From NCBI RefSeq assembly GCF_900100115.1, contig NZ_FNKL01000004.1, positions 558,001 to 622,000 of the forward strand: a stretch of DNA of 64,000 bases. The letters run 5' to 3'. A model generated the notes under the pieces. The model was given only the letters and a program-made list of their open reading frames with translations. It was not told where the DNA came from and did no database searches. Both the position numbers and the translations under genes were made by a program. This stretch comes from Chryseobacterium soldanellicola. Lineage in GTDB: Bacteria > Bacteroidota > Bacteroidia > Flavobacteriales > Weeksellaceae. Below, one piece after another: positions 26,190 to 33,685 of the stretch (within the stretch, counting starts at the first letter, position 1; every line of letters starts with the position of its first letter).

Positions 26190-27359
26190 ATGCCCATTTT
26201 TAACGATACTAAAGTAGCATTTGCTGATAAGTCTGATGCACAGTTAAGAAAAGCGTACTGGATGTTCAAAATGATCGAACAACCCGCTCTTACAAGTCTT
26301 GGAACTTCTGTCCTTAATTTCACGATTCATAATAATTTTCCGTTTGTTACAGGAATTGTAAAAAAAACATTATTTGAGCAATTTTGCGGTGGTGAAACAC
26401 GCGAAGAAAGCATGAATGTTGTAAAGCAACTCTTCAAAAGAGGTGTTGGAAGCATCTTCGATTATTCGATTGAAGGTAAGGAAGATGAGGAAACTTTTGA
26501 TGCGGTTTGCAAAGAAATTAAGGATATTGTAAGATTTTCAGTGGGAAATCCTGCAATCCCTTTTATTGTTTTTAAACCAACAGCTTTCGGTAGAATTGAT
26601 CTTTATGAAGCAGTTGGAAAGAATGCAGAGCTGACTTCAAGCCAAAAAGAAGAATGGGAAAGAGTTGTAAAAAGATTTGATGAAGTGTGTAAGCTTTGCC
26701 ATGAAAATGATAAAAAAGTAATGGTAGATGCCGAAGAAACCTGGATGCAGGATGCTGCAGATCAGCTTTGTGAGGAAATGATGGAGAAATATAATCAGCA
26801 AAAACCAATCGTTTGGAATACCATCCAAATGTACAGAACCGGCAGATTGGAATATATGGAGGCACATCTTCAGAGAGCGAGAGGAAAAGGCTATTTCATT
26901 GGTTATAAGATCGTTCGTGGTGCTTATATGGAAAAAGAAAGAGCAAGAGCAGCAGAAAAAGGATATCCAGATCCGATCCAGCCCAATAAAGAATCTTCCG
27001 ATAAAAACTACAATGCAGGAATTGATTTTGTCATGAATCATTTAGATAAAGTTTCGGCTTTCTTTGGTACTCACAATGAAATTTCTTCTGAATTGGTAAT
27101 GGATAAAATGAAGGCTGAAGCTCTTGAAAATGGCAATCCGCATGTATATTTCGGACAGCTTTACGGAATGAGTGACAATATTACTTTTTATTTGTCAGAT
27201 AAGGGATATAATGTAGCAAAATACCTTCCGTATGGGCCTGTAAAAGATGTCGTTCCGTATCTTACAAGAAGAGCTCAGGAAAACACTTCTGTTGCCGGAC
27301 AAACAGGAAGAGAGCTTGGTCTTATTAAGAAAGAATTGGATAGAAGAAAAGGAAAATAA
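26190..27359 (+). CDS. Proline dehydrogenase
   Basis: A 389-residue monofunctional proline dehydrogenase, an FAD enzyme of TIM-barrel fold that oxidises proline to pyrroline-5-carboxylate at the inner face of the membrane. Conserved segments are present: KIVRGAYMEKERARA (FAD and substrate region), FFGTHNEISS, YFGQLYGMSDNITF, and the substrate-binding YLPYGPVKDVVPYLTRRAQE with its paired arginines. The P5C dehydrogenase partner is not in the window. It has its own promoter box and terminator. Confidence 0.93.
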   Translation: MPIFNDTKVAFADKSDAQLRKAYWMFKMIEQPALTSLGTSVLNFTIHNNFPFVTGIVKKTLFEQFCGGETREESMNVVKQLFKRGVGSIFDYSIEGKEDEETFDAVCKEIKDIVRFSVGNPAIPFIVFKPTAFGRIDLYEAVGKNAELTSSQKEEWERVVKRFDEVCKLCHENDKKVMVDAEETWMQDAADQLCEEMMEKYNQQKPIVWNTIQMYRTGRLEYMEAHLQRARGKGYFIGYKIVRGAYMEKERARAAEKGYPDPIQPNKESSDKNYNAGIDFVMNHLDKVSAFFGTHNEISSELVMDKMKAEALENGNPHVYFGQLYGMSDNITFYLSDKGYNVAKYLPYGPVKDVVPYLTRRAQENTSVAGQTGRELGLIKKELDRRKGK

Positions 27360-27734
27360 GAATATTTTTAACTTTAAAATATAAGTCTCACATTTTGTGG
27401 GACTTTTTTATTGTTTTTGATTAAAATTTACCTAATGCTAAACTCGTACCGTAAAGTTTTGATAAATAATAAGTTAATTCTACTATTTTACATCTATAAA
27501 TGATAATTATTGATAATATTTATTAAAATTATTTAATCTATTAATTATATAATGTTAAAATAAATTTTTTATTGTGGATTTAATATTATTTTTGTAATTT
27601 AGTTGCGTACCATGAAAAAAGCTTAAAATGTGTTTATCATTTTAATTAAAATAGCTTGAAAATTATAAAGCAGTAGCTTTAGTTTTCTTCTTCAAATATT
27701 TTTTTACCTGATCATTTTCTTTGGTCAGGTTTTA
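27360..27734. other. 375-bp AT-rich intergenic region
   Basis: Besides the terminator it is plain AT-rich sequence. A 6-bp hairpin ACCTGA/TCAGGT lies at 27706-27731 just beyond the stop of the XRE gene, but T runs flank it on both sides of the + strand, so it does not look like a - strand terminator. I see no gene. Confidence 0.5.
27383..27410 (+). terminator. Intrinsic terminator after the proline dehydrogenase gene
   Basis: AAGTCTCACA pairs with TGTGGGACTT around a 3-nt loop and runs into TTTTT. Confidence 0.85.
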
Positions 27735-28277
27735 TTATGGCTCAAAACTTTCAAATTTTCCGTTTTCGTAGAACAAAACAATACGTTTAATCTTACTTTG
27801 TTGATTTTCAATTACTTGATTGAAAATTTTTTCATTTGATTTTTCTAATCGCTGAGAATCGATTATTTTTTCTTGTGCTGTACTTTGATTGGATGTAAAT
27901 GATTCTCGGGAGGCTTGTTTTGGGGTTTCAATTTGCATTTCTTCAGCCCCGAAATCATCATCGTCATTCATCATTGTAAATAAATCGGGAAGAGAAGTTG
28001 GTTTTATTTTCTCATCGTCAATTTCTTTTTCTTCTTTAATCTTCGGATTTTCGGGGAGCTCAGACTTTAGCATTTCGCCTTCACCATTTACCAACCAGTC
28101 CCAAAGAATTTCAGGGAAGTGGGATTTTATTTTTATAATAAATTCTAAAGAAGGCTTATTTCTTCCGGAAGTAATATGCGAGATCGAAGAACGCTGTACG
28201 TCAATTTCATCTGCAAATTCTGACGGAGTAAGTTTTGAGTACTCTATAACTTTGGAAATTCTGTCGTTTAAACTCAT
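27735..28277 (-). CDS. XRE-family helix-turn-helix transcriptional regulator
   Basis: A 180-residue DNA-binding protein. The N-terminal 65 residues are an XRE/lambda-repressor-type helix-turn-helix domain (LTPSEFADEIDVQRSSISHI, then SGRNKPSLEFIIKIKSHFP). A long acidic, low-complexity linker follows, and the short C-terminal segment KIKRIVLFYENGKFESFEP is typical of a Flavobacteria-specific regulator group. It has no peptidase or sensor domain. The region upstream contains several near-palindromic TTTACAnnTGTAAA sites, which suggests autoregulation. Two stop codons stand in tandem at its end. Confidence 0.85.
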   Translation of the reverse strand: MSLNDRISKVIEYSKLTPSEFADEIDVQRSSISHITSGRNKPSLEFIIKIKSHFPEILWDWLVNGEGEMLKSELPENPKIKEEKEIDDEKIKPTSLPDLFTMMNDDDDFGAEEMQIETPKQASRESFTSNQSTAQEKIIDSQRLEKSNEKIFNQVIENQQSKIKRIVLFYENGKFESFEP

Positions 28278-28296
28278 AATGGTAAGCTTTTATCAC

Positions 28297-28377
28297 TTTA
28301 CAAATGTAAAAATAAAGTTTACAAATGCAAAATACAAAAGTAAACAATTTCAAACTTATCAATAATACATTTGTAAA
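28297..28377. promoter_or_regulatory. Cluster of operator-like palindromes upstream of the XRE gene
   Basis: TTTACAAATGTAAA (28297-28310) is a palindrome of the form TTTACA-NN-TGTAAA. Related copies are TTTACAAATGCAAA (28318-28331), AATACAAAAGTAAA (28331-28344) and AATACATTTGTAAA (28364-28377). Looser matches lie further on at 28817-28831 and 29052-29065. The cluster starts 20 bases from the XRE start codon, where a repressor would block transcription. Confidence 0.6.
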
Positions 28378-29089
28378 CAGTATTAATTGACTGATAAACA
28401 ACTATTTATAATGTTGATAAAATTTAAGTGGTAAATTTATTTAACAAATTTTCCCCAATATGTGTTTTTAAGGTTTTTACTTAAAGTAATAGATTAAGTA
28501 AACGAATTATTGAACATTTTAACATTAATACATTCGTTAAATATCGTATTAGAGCCATTCTATATAATTAACAAGTTTAAATTTTAACATATAGAGTAGG
28601 AGACAAGCTAAATACTTGATTTTATATATAAATAAGGTGACATTGATAAGAGGGATAAGTAATTTTTCCAGTGTAAACATTGAATATAAGCTCATTTTAA
28701 CGATTAATAACAAATAATACTATTTACTTATTTAGATAATTTCTGTCTAGTTATGGCTTTTATTTCAGCTTAATTTCGCAAACAATTTTTAATAGGAGTT
28801 TCTAAATAATTAACAATTTACATTTGTGTAATTAAGTAATTAACAGATTTTCCAGTAGTTTTCCACGTTTAAGTTAGTTACGCTCATTTGTTGATAAACA
28901 GGCTTTTTAGCACTTAAAGTAAGCTTCAAATTATAATTTATATAAATAATATAACTTATTGAATTTAAGAGAATTAAAAATAGATTAATAAATTATTCGC
29001 AATCCACAATTTTATCCACAGACAAAATGGCAATTCGTGATGTTTAATTAAGTTACAAATGTTAATTTTATTTTCTCTGAAAAAATGGT

Positions 29090-29097
29090 TAAATTTG
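29090..29097 (+). promoter_or_regulatory. -7 box of the M14 peptidase promoter
   Basis: TAAATTTG fits TAnnTTTG, 21 bases before the chosen ATG and downstream of an alternative start at 29059. Confidence 0.45.
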
Positions 29098-29118
29098 ACT
29101 CTTGTAAATTATTCCACA

Positions 29119-30228
29119 ATGAATTTTGAAAAGATTTATCTACAGAATCCTGATTTCCCAAACCGCTATATTTCCCCTGAAAAATTATTTTCTTATCTAC
29201 AATCGAATCACAGCGATTATATTCAGGAGATCGGAACCTCGTATTTAGAAAAACCTATTTATAAATTATCCATCGGAACAGGAACGATTAACGTTCTGGC
29301 TTGGTCACAAATGCACGGCAACGAGTCAAACGCAACCCACGCAATGCTTGATCTGTTAGTTACTTTAGATAAAGCACCGGAATTAAAGGAGGAATTGTTC
29401 AATAAGATCAAGCTTGATTTTATTTTTATGTTAAATCCAGATGGCTCCGAAAAATGGACAAGATTAAATGCCGTAGAAATCGATTTAAACAGAGATTTCC
29501 ATAATGAATCGAGTAAAGAGATTAAATTTCTTAAAAAAGCCGTTGCTTCCACAAAATATGATTATGCTCTGAATCTGCACGAACAAAGAACTATTTTCAC
29601 CACAGACGGTGTTCATCCCGCTACACTTTCTTTTTTGGCGCCTTCTGAAAATTATGAACGAACTCTTACAGAAAATAGAAAAAAATGCATGGCGGTCATT
29701 GCAGAAGTTTATAATCATCTAAAAGAATTGATCCCCAATCAGATCGGTAGATATTCTGATGAGTTTTACCCGACATCTACAGGGGATAATTTTATCAAAG
29801 CCGGAATGCCTACGATTCTTTTTGAAGGAGGGCATTTTATAGATGATTACACAAGAAAAGGAACGAGAAAATATTATACAATTGCGTTGTATTACGCATT
29901 AAAGGCTATAAGTGAATTAAATTCTGATACTGCAGGCTGGGAAACCTATCTTGAAATTCCCGAAAATCAGGAAACACATTATGATATTGTTTACAGAAAT
30001 GTAAAATTAAATACAGATCATGAGTGTATTTTAGACGTTGCCGTGCAATACAGAGAAATAAAAGAGGAAGGAAAAGACGAAATATCATTCGTGCCATTCG
30101 TAATGGAAGTGGGAGATGTAAGGCGAAGAAAAGGCTGGCTGGAAATCGACTGTACAGGAAAAAAGTTCATTTCGGCCACTAAATATCCGAAACTGGATGC
30201 TGTAGTAGATTTTAAAATAGAAGACTAA
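29119..30228 (+). CDS. M14 family zinc carboxypeptidase-like protein
   Basis: A 369-residue protein of the M14 metallopeptidase fold. Zinc ligands are visible as HGNES (H and E) and the histidine of YALNLHEQR, with LNPDGSEKWTR and EIDLNRDF between them; a late glutamate in ILFEGGHF is the likely catalytic base. There is no signal peptide, so it acts in the cytoplasm. The C-terminal 100 residues form a separate beta-rich domain. The substrate is unknown. The ATG at 29119 is preferred because a TAAATTTG box lies just upstream. It converges with the DUF4920 gene. Confidence 0.87.
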   Translation: MNFEKIYLQNPDFPNRYISPEKLFSYLQSNHSDYIQEIGTSYLEKPIYKLSIGTGTINVLAWSQMHGNESNATHAMLDLLVTLDKAPELKEELFNKIKLDFIFMLNPDGSEKWTRLNAVEIDLNRDFHNESSKEIKFLKKAVASTKYDYALNLHEQRTIFTTDGVHPATLSFLAPSENYERTLTENRKKCMAVIAEVYNHLKELIPNQIGRYSDEFYPTSTGDNFIKAGMPTILFEGGHFIDDYTRKGTRKYYTIALYYALKAISELNSDTAGWETYLEIPENQETHYDIVYRNVKLNTDHECILDVAVQYREIKEEGKDEISFVPFVMEVGDVRRRKGWLEIDCTGKKFISATKYPKLDAVVDFKIED

Positions 30229-30258
30229 AAAAGCGGAACAATTTGTTCCGCTTTTGTT
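30229..30258. terminator. Bidirectional terminator between convergent genes
   Basis: AAAAGCGGAACA pairs with TGTTCCGCTTTT around ATT, with A residues before and T residues after, so it can serve both the M14 peptidase gene and the DUF4920 gene. Confidence 0.85.
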
Positions 30259-30279
30259 TTTATTATTTTAACGCAAAGT

Positions 30280-30789
30280 TTAGTCTACAACCTTAATTCC
30301 GTTGGCTACAAATCTGATCTCTTCTTTCGGCGTTGTGATCGCATCGATTTCAGATTGAGGTTTTTTAGCATCTTCTGCGTAGTGTTTTTGTTCGTCAACA
30401 GAAGTTACTTTTCTTTCAGCACTTCCGTCCATCACTACGGTTTTGCCTTTCAAAGCGGTAGGAACGAAGAATGCATAATCTTTCATTTTCACAAAAAACT
30501 GAGAATTATCTTCAGTCTGGATTGTCAACCAACATCCTTTTTTATCACAAACATCAGTTACTTTTCCTTTGATAGCAACGTTTTCTACTTTTTTATTCTC
30601 TTTTTTAAGCTTTTTGCTTAATTTTTCAACAGAAATTGCTTTAGATTCTGTTCCTGCAGCGACAGCGCTTCCGTAGGTATCACCCACCAATGCATTTCCA
30701 GTCGGCGGACCGGATTTTTTTGTTTCCTGGGCAAAAGCAAGCGTTGAAACGCTTACAGCTACTGCAAATAGTATTGCTTTGAATTTCAT
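30280..30789 (-). CDS. Exported DUF4920 domain-containing protein
   Basis: A 169-residue exported protein. The signal peptide is MKFKAILFAVAVSVSTLAFA with cleavage before QETKK. The mature domain has the pattern of DUF4920: VGDTYGSAV, then VEKLSKKLKKENKKVENVAI, GKVTDVCDKKGCWLTIQ with two cysteines, and MKDYAFFVPTALKGKTVVM, an OB-like fold. Function is unknown. The ATG at 30789 is chosen over one at 30807 because a -7 box (CAAAATTA at 30805-30812, TAATTTTG on the - strand) overlaps the earlier codon. Confidence 0.85.
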   Translation of the reverse strand: MKFKAILFAVAVSVSTLAFAQETKKSGPPTGNALVGDTYGSAVAAGTESKAISVEKLSKKLKKENKKVENVAIKGKVTDVCDKKGCWLTIQTEDNSQFFVKMKDYAFFVPTALKGKTVVMDGSAERKVTSVDEQKHYAEDAKKPQSEIDAITTPKEEIRFVANGIKVVD

Positions 30790-30804
30790 TTTTAATATTT
30801 TTTT

Positions 30805-30812
30805 CAAAATTA
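30805..30812 (-). promoter_or_regulatory. -7 box of the DUF4920 gene promoter
   Basis: On the - strand this reads TAATTTTG, a match to TAnnTTTG, 15 bases before the ATG at 30789. Confidence 0.4.
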
Positions 30813-30915
30813 CTAATAAAATTTGAATCAGAAATTGTTAAAAACTTGATAAAAAAGAGATAATGATTTCTTATGTTTAAAATCATTTTAAATAAATCGG
30901 TTCAATAAATTATTT

Positions 30916-31190
30916 TAAACGCGATGATCGCAAAGATTTTTATATTAATCTTGAAAAAAAATCGATCGCAAGGGCACTTCGTTCAGCAAATGATAGCTAT
31001 TAAATATATTATTTATTCATTTATTATTTTCTTACATAATACTCATGATTGAAAATTAAATTAAAAAAAATTAAAAAAAAAACGTTTTCCTAAGTTAGAA
31101 TTTATTGCTATCATTTGCTGAACGAAGTGCCCTTGCGATCAAAAAATAAAAATCATTTATTATAACAAAACCTTGCGATCATTGCGTTTA
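30916..31190. repeat. Large nested inverted repeat, about 275 bp
   Basis: The inner arms 30964-30997 and 31107-31140 are perfect reverse complements over 34 bp and contain GCACTTCGTTCAGCAAATG. The outer arms 30916-30935 and 31171-31190 match at 18 of 20 positions (TAAACGCGATGATCGCAAAG). The central 109 bp is A/T-only-like sequence with long A runs. There is no open frame in it. Confidence 0.85.
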
Positions 31191-31266
31191 AAAGATTCAG
31201 TAAACTTTTTCTCCTTCAATTGATCTTAATTTCAAACAAAATCAAAAAACCAGCCGCATATTTATT

Positions 31267-31274
31267 TATATTTG
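31267..31274 (+). promoter_or_regulatory. -7 box of the permease promoter
   Basis: TATATTTG fits TAnnTTTG, 16 bases before the start codon. Confidence 0.45.
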
Positions 31275-31290
31275 AAGCCTATACTCATTT

Positions 31291-32706
31291 ATGCAAAAAA
31301 AACTAAAACTTTGGGACGCCATTATGCTGGTAATGGGTTCTATGATCGGAAGTGGAATCTTCATTGTAAGTGCCGACATGATGCGGAATCTCGGTTCGGG
31401 GTACTGGCTCATCGTAGTCTGGGTGATTACGGGAATCATGACGGTTGCGGCAGCGATCAGTTATGGTGAGCTTTCAGCATTGTTTCCAAAAGCGGGCGGA
31501 CAATACACTTATCTTAAAGAAATTTTCGGTAAAAAGATGGGCTTTCTGTATGGATGGGGGTTGTTTACGGTAATTCAGACGGGTACGATTGCGGCTGTAG
31601 CAATGGCTTTCGGGAAATTTACGGCGTATTTGGTTCCTGCTTTGAATGATGCGGCTCCGATTTTTCAGAGTGGAGAATTTAAAATCACCTGGATCCAGAT
31701 TTTAGCGATTGGTACGATAATTTTATTAACTTATTTTAATACAAGAGGCGTAGAAAGCGGAAAAATTTTACAAAACGTTTTTACGGGTTCCAAAATCATT
31801 GCAATAGTAGGCTTAATTGCTGCCGGATTTATTTTCGTTGATTTCTCTCATTTAGCGGAAAATTTTAGCTTGGGATATGATTCTTTCAGCAATCTTAAAA
31901 AAGATGCCCTCGGAAATTTCCTCAAAGAAGGCTGGGAACCCATCGGCGGAATGACCTTATTGGGCGGAATTGCTGCAGCGATGGTAGGTTCAGTATTTAG
32001 TTCTGTGGCTTGGGAAAGTGTGACTTTCGTTTCGGGTGAAATTGAAAATCCAAAGAAAAATGTCGTAAAAGCAATGATCTACGGAACTACTGCTGTGATG
32101 ATTTTATATATTGCTGTTAATTATGTGTATTTAAATGCATTAGACAGAGATTCCATCGCTTTTGCAGAAAATGATCGGGTAGCGGTTGCAGCGTCTCACT
32201 TTATCTTCGGAAGCGCAGGAACGGTGATTATTGCTATTCTGGTAATGGTTTCGACCTTCGGTTGCAACAACGGATTGATCTTAGCCGGAGCAAGGGTTTT
32301 CCAAACCATGGCAAAAGACGGAATGTTCTTCAAGCAGTCCGAAAAAAACAACAAAAATGAAGTTCCTGCCAACGCCCTTTGGATGCAGGGAGTTTGGGCT
32401 TCTATCCTATGTTTGAGTGGGCAGTATGGCAATCTTTTGGATATGATTTCTTTCGTGATCGTGCTGTTTTATATGATTACCGTTTTTGGAGTTATTTACT
32501 TAAGATTCAAGCAGCCAAATCTGGAAAGACCCTATAAAACCTGGTTATATCCCATTACACCCATCATTTATTTATTAATCGGAACGGGCTTTTGCATCTT
32601 ACTCTTAATCTACAAACAACAATATACATGGCCGGGATTCCTGTTGGTTTTACTCGGACTTCCGGTATATTATTTTATTAATCGAAATAAGAAAATTAAA
32701 GAATAA
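31291..32706 (+). CDS. APC family amino acid permease
   Basis: A 471-residue inner-membrane transporter with about 12 helices. It begins with the family signature KLWDAIMLVMGSMIGSGIFI, where the GSGIF bend binds the amino-acid backbone, followed by SYGELSALFPKAGGQYTYLK. These place it in the amino acid-polyamine-organocation superfamily, near the LAT-like or Bacteroidota amino acid permease group. The specific substrate is unknown. It is a single-gene unit with its own -7 box and terminator. Confidence 0.92.
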   Translation: MQKKLKLWDAIMLVMGSMIGSGIFIVSADMMRNLGSGYWLIVVWVITGIMTVAAAISYGELSALFPKAGGQYTYLKEIFGKKMGFLYGWGLFTVIQTGTIAAVAMAFGKFTAYLVPALNDAAPIFQSGEFKITWIQILAIGTIILLTYFNTRGVESGKILQNVFTGSKIIAIVGLIAAGFIFVDFSHLAENFSLGYDSFSNLKKDALGNFLKEGWEPIGGMTLLGGIAAAMVGSVFSSVAWESVTFVSGEIENPKKNVVKAMIYGTTAVMILYIAVNYVYLNALDRDSIAFAENDRVAVAASHFIFGSAGTVIIAILVMVSTFGCNNGLILAGARVFQTMAKDGMFFKQSEKNNKNEVPANALWMQGVWASILCLSGQYGNLLDMISFVIVLFYMITVFGVIYLRFKQPNLERPYKTWLYPITPIIYLLIGTGFCILLLIYKQQYTWPGFLLVLLGLPVYYFINRNKKIKE

Positions 32707-32711
32707 ATTTC

Positions 32712-32743
32712 AAAGCTGTTTGACCAGATCGGGCAGCTTTTTT
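32712..32743 (+). terminator. Intrinsic terminator after the permease gene
   Basis: AAAGCTG pairs with CAGCTTT across a 15-nt partly paired loop, followed by TTTT. Confidence 0.7.
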
Positions 32744-32767
32744 AATTATTCATTGTTAATATTTTTT

Positions 32768-32862
32768 GAAGCTTTTTCCCGCTTTCCGCTATATCTTTTT
32801 GCCAATGCTTTATCCCATACAAAAAAGGATGTCGCTGCAATCGGGGCTAGGGTATTCGTCGT
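32768..32862 (+). repeat. Structured repeat family B, copy 3
   Basis: The left end is GAAGCTTTTTCCCGCTTTCC and the right end GCTGCAATCGGGGCTAGG then GTATTCGTC. The inner stem is short (ATCTTTTTG against CAAAAAAGGAT), so this copy is the least structured. It begins 25 bases after the permease terminator. Confidence 0.75.
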
Positions 32863-32925
32863 TTTTTTCACTATTTCACACCAATTTCAACATACACTTT
32901 TTTATCCTTATTAGTGTTCACAATA

Positions 32926-33034
32926 CCATAAAGTTTGTCATTCCGTAGGAATCTAAACAATGATTTACAATATAATCACTACACAATGAGTCTAGATTTC
33001 TACGGAATGACAAAGTGCATGACAAACTTTATGG
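32926..33034. repeat. Inverted repeat
   Basis: TTTGTCATTCCGTAGGAATC at 32934-32953 and its continuation pair with 32993-33014 with one mismatch in 22. CCATAAAGTTTGTC (32926-32939) can instead pair perfectly with GACAAACTTTATGG (33021-33034), so two alternative stems share the left arm. Confidence 0.7.
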
Positions 33035-33040
33035 ATAAGA

Positions 33041-33074
33041 GATTGCTTCGTCGCTTCGCTCCTCGCAATGACAA
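33041..33074. repeat. Repeat family C fragment
   Basis: GATTGCTTCGTCGCTTCGC then TCCTCGCAATGACA, the reverse-complement orientation of the copy at 36998-37032. Confidence 0.65.
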
Positions 33075-33140
33075 ACACACCAAACCGAATAGTTTAAACA
33101 AGTAAATTTTAAACAATATTTTTAAATTCTTATAACATTT

Positions 33141-33148
33141 TATATTTG
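33141..33148 (+). promoter_or_regulatory. -7 box of the tssE-tssF promoter
   Basis: TATATTTG fits TAnnTTTG, about 70 bases before the TssE start codon. Confidence 0.4.
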
Positions 33149-33218
33149 AAAATGCTTAATTTGGTATTTCGTTTTATGTAAACCAGACTATGACGTAAAA
33201 AATAAAGAAGTTGATATC

Positions 33219-33659
33219 ATGGACACACCAAATTACAGAATGCCTTTCGTTCCATCAACATTAATGACCGAGGGAGGAAGTATCGACACCTGCGACATGG
33301 GTGAAAGTATTGCCCACAACATTATGCTGCTGATAACTACCAAAAAAGGCGAAAACAGATATGATGAAAATTACGGAAACGACGTTTGGAATCTGGAATT
33401 CGATAATGGAGTTACAAGTGCCGTTTGGGAAAATATTTTTGTTAAAAGCCTCAAAAGACAAATCCAGGAGTATGAGCCCCGAATTGTACAGCCGCAGATA
33501 GATGCGCACATACAAATCGTAGAACACAGCTACGACACAAAGGAACACACGGAAATCAAAAAGAAAGTAAAAATCGCCATCAATGCAAAAATGGAAGAGT
33601 CGGGAGAACGTTTCAGCTTTTCTACAGAATTGTTTTTAAGCCCGATGTCCATTGATTAA
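33219..33659 (+). CDS. tssE: GPW/gp25 family protein, TssE-like baseplate component
   Basis: A 146-residue protein of the gp25/TssE lysozyme-like family that forms part of the contractile-tail baseplate. SIAHNIMLLITTKKGENRY then DENYGNDVWNLEF is the family core: the conserved arginine of ENRY, a YGN turn and the WxxEF strand. It belongs with the Bacteroidota type VI system (T6SSiii). The TssF gene starts 26 bases after the stop. No tube, sheath, TssG or membrane-complex gene is present in the window, so the pair stands apart from any main cluster. Confidence 0.83.
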   Translation: MDTPNYRMPFVPSTLMTEGGSIDTCDMGESIAHNIMLLITTKKGENRYDENYGNDVWNLEFDNGVTSAVWENIFVKSLKRQIQEYEPRIVQPQIDAHIQIVEHSYDTKEHTEIKKKVKIAINAKMEESGERFSFSTELFLSPMSID

Positions 33660-33685
33660 ATTACTTTAAACTGTAACCAGAACTT

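Larger units (their letters stand above)
28278..29118. other. 841-bp very AT-rich region between divergent genes
   Basis: It contains the operator-like cluster, one perfect DnaA-box match TTATCCACA (29012-29020), two TGTTGATAA near-matches (28412-28420 and 28889-28897), many TTAACA-type words, and the -7 box of the M14 peptidase gene. No open frame or RNA gene is recognised. It could be a large regulatory region; an origin of replication is possible but poorly supported. Confidence 0.5.
30790..31290. other. 501-bp intergenic region dominated by an inverted repeat
   Basis: It carries the divergent promoters of the DUF4920 and permease genes, with the 275-bp nested inverted repeat between them. 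Nothing else is recognised. Confidence 0.55.
32707..33218. other. 512-bp intergenic region of repeats
   Basis: From left to right: the permease terminator, a family B copy, an inverted repeat with alternative stems, a family C copy, and an AT-rich promoter region containing the -7 box at 33141-33148. No gene is seen. Confidence 0.6.

Noticed and set aside
27706..27731. Hairpin ACCTGA/TCAGGT next to the XRE stop as a terminator
   Set aside because: The stem is 6 bp and there is no T run following it on the - strand.
27663..27734. In-frame continuation of 22 sense codons after the two tandem stops of the XRE gene
   Set aside because: The residues look plausible (NLTKENDQVKKYL) but the protein already ends at its expected C-terminal segment, and both stops would have to be artefacts.
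28278..29118. A confident call of the replication origin
   Set aside because: There is only one perfect DnaA box, no coding-strand switch, and equal boxes occur elsewhere in the window; it is listed only as a low-interest possibility.
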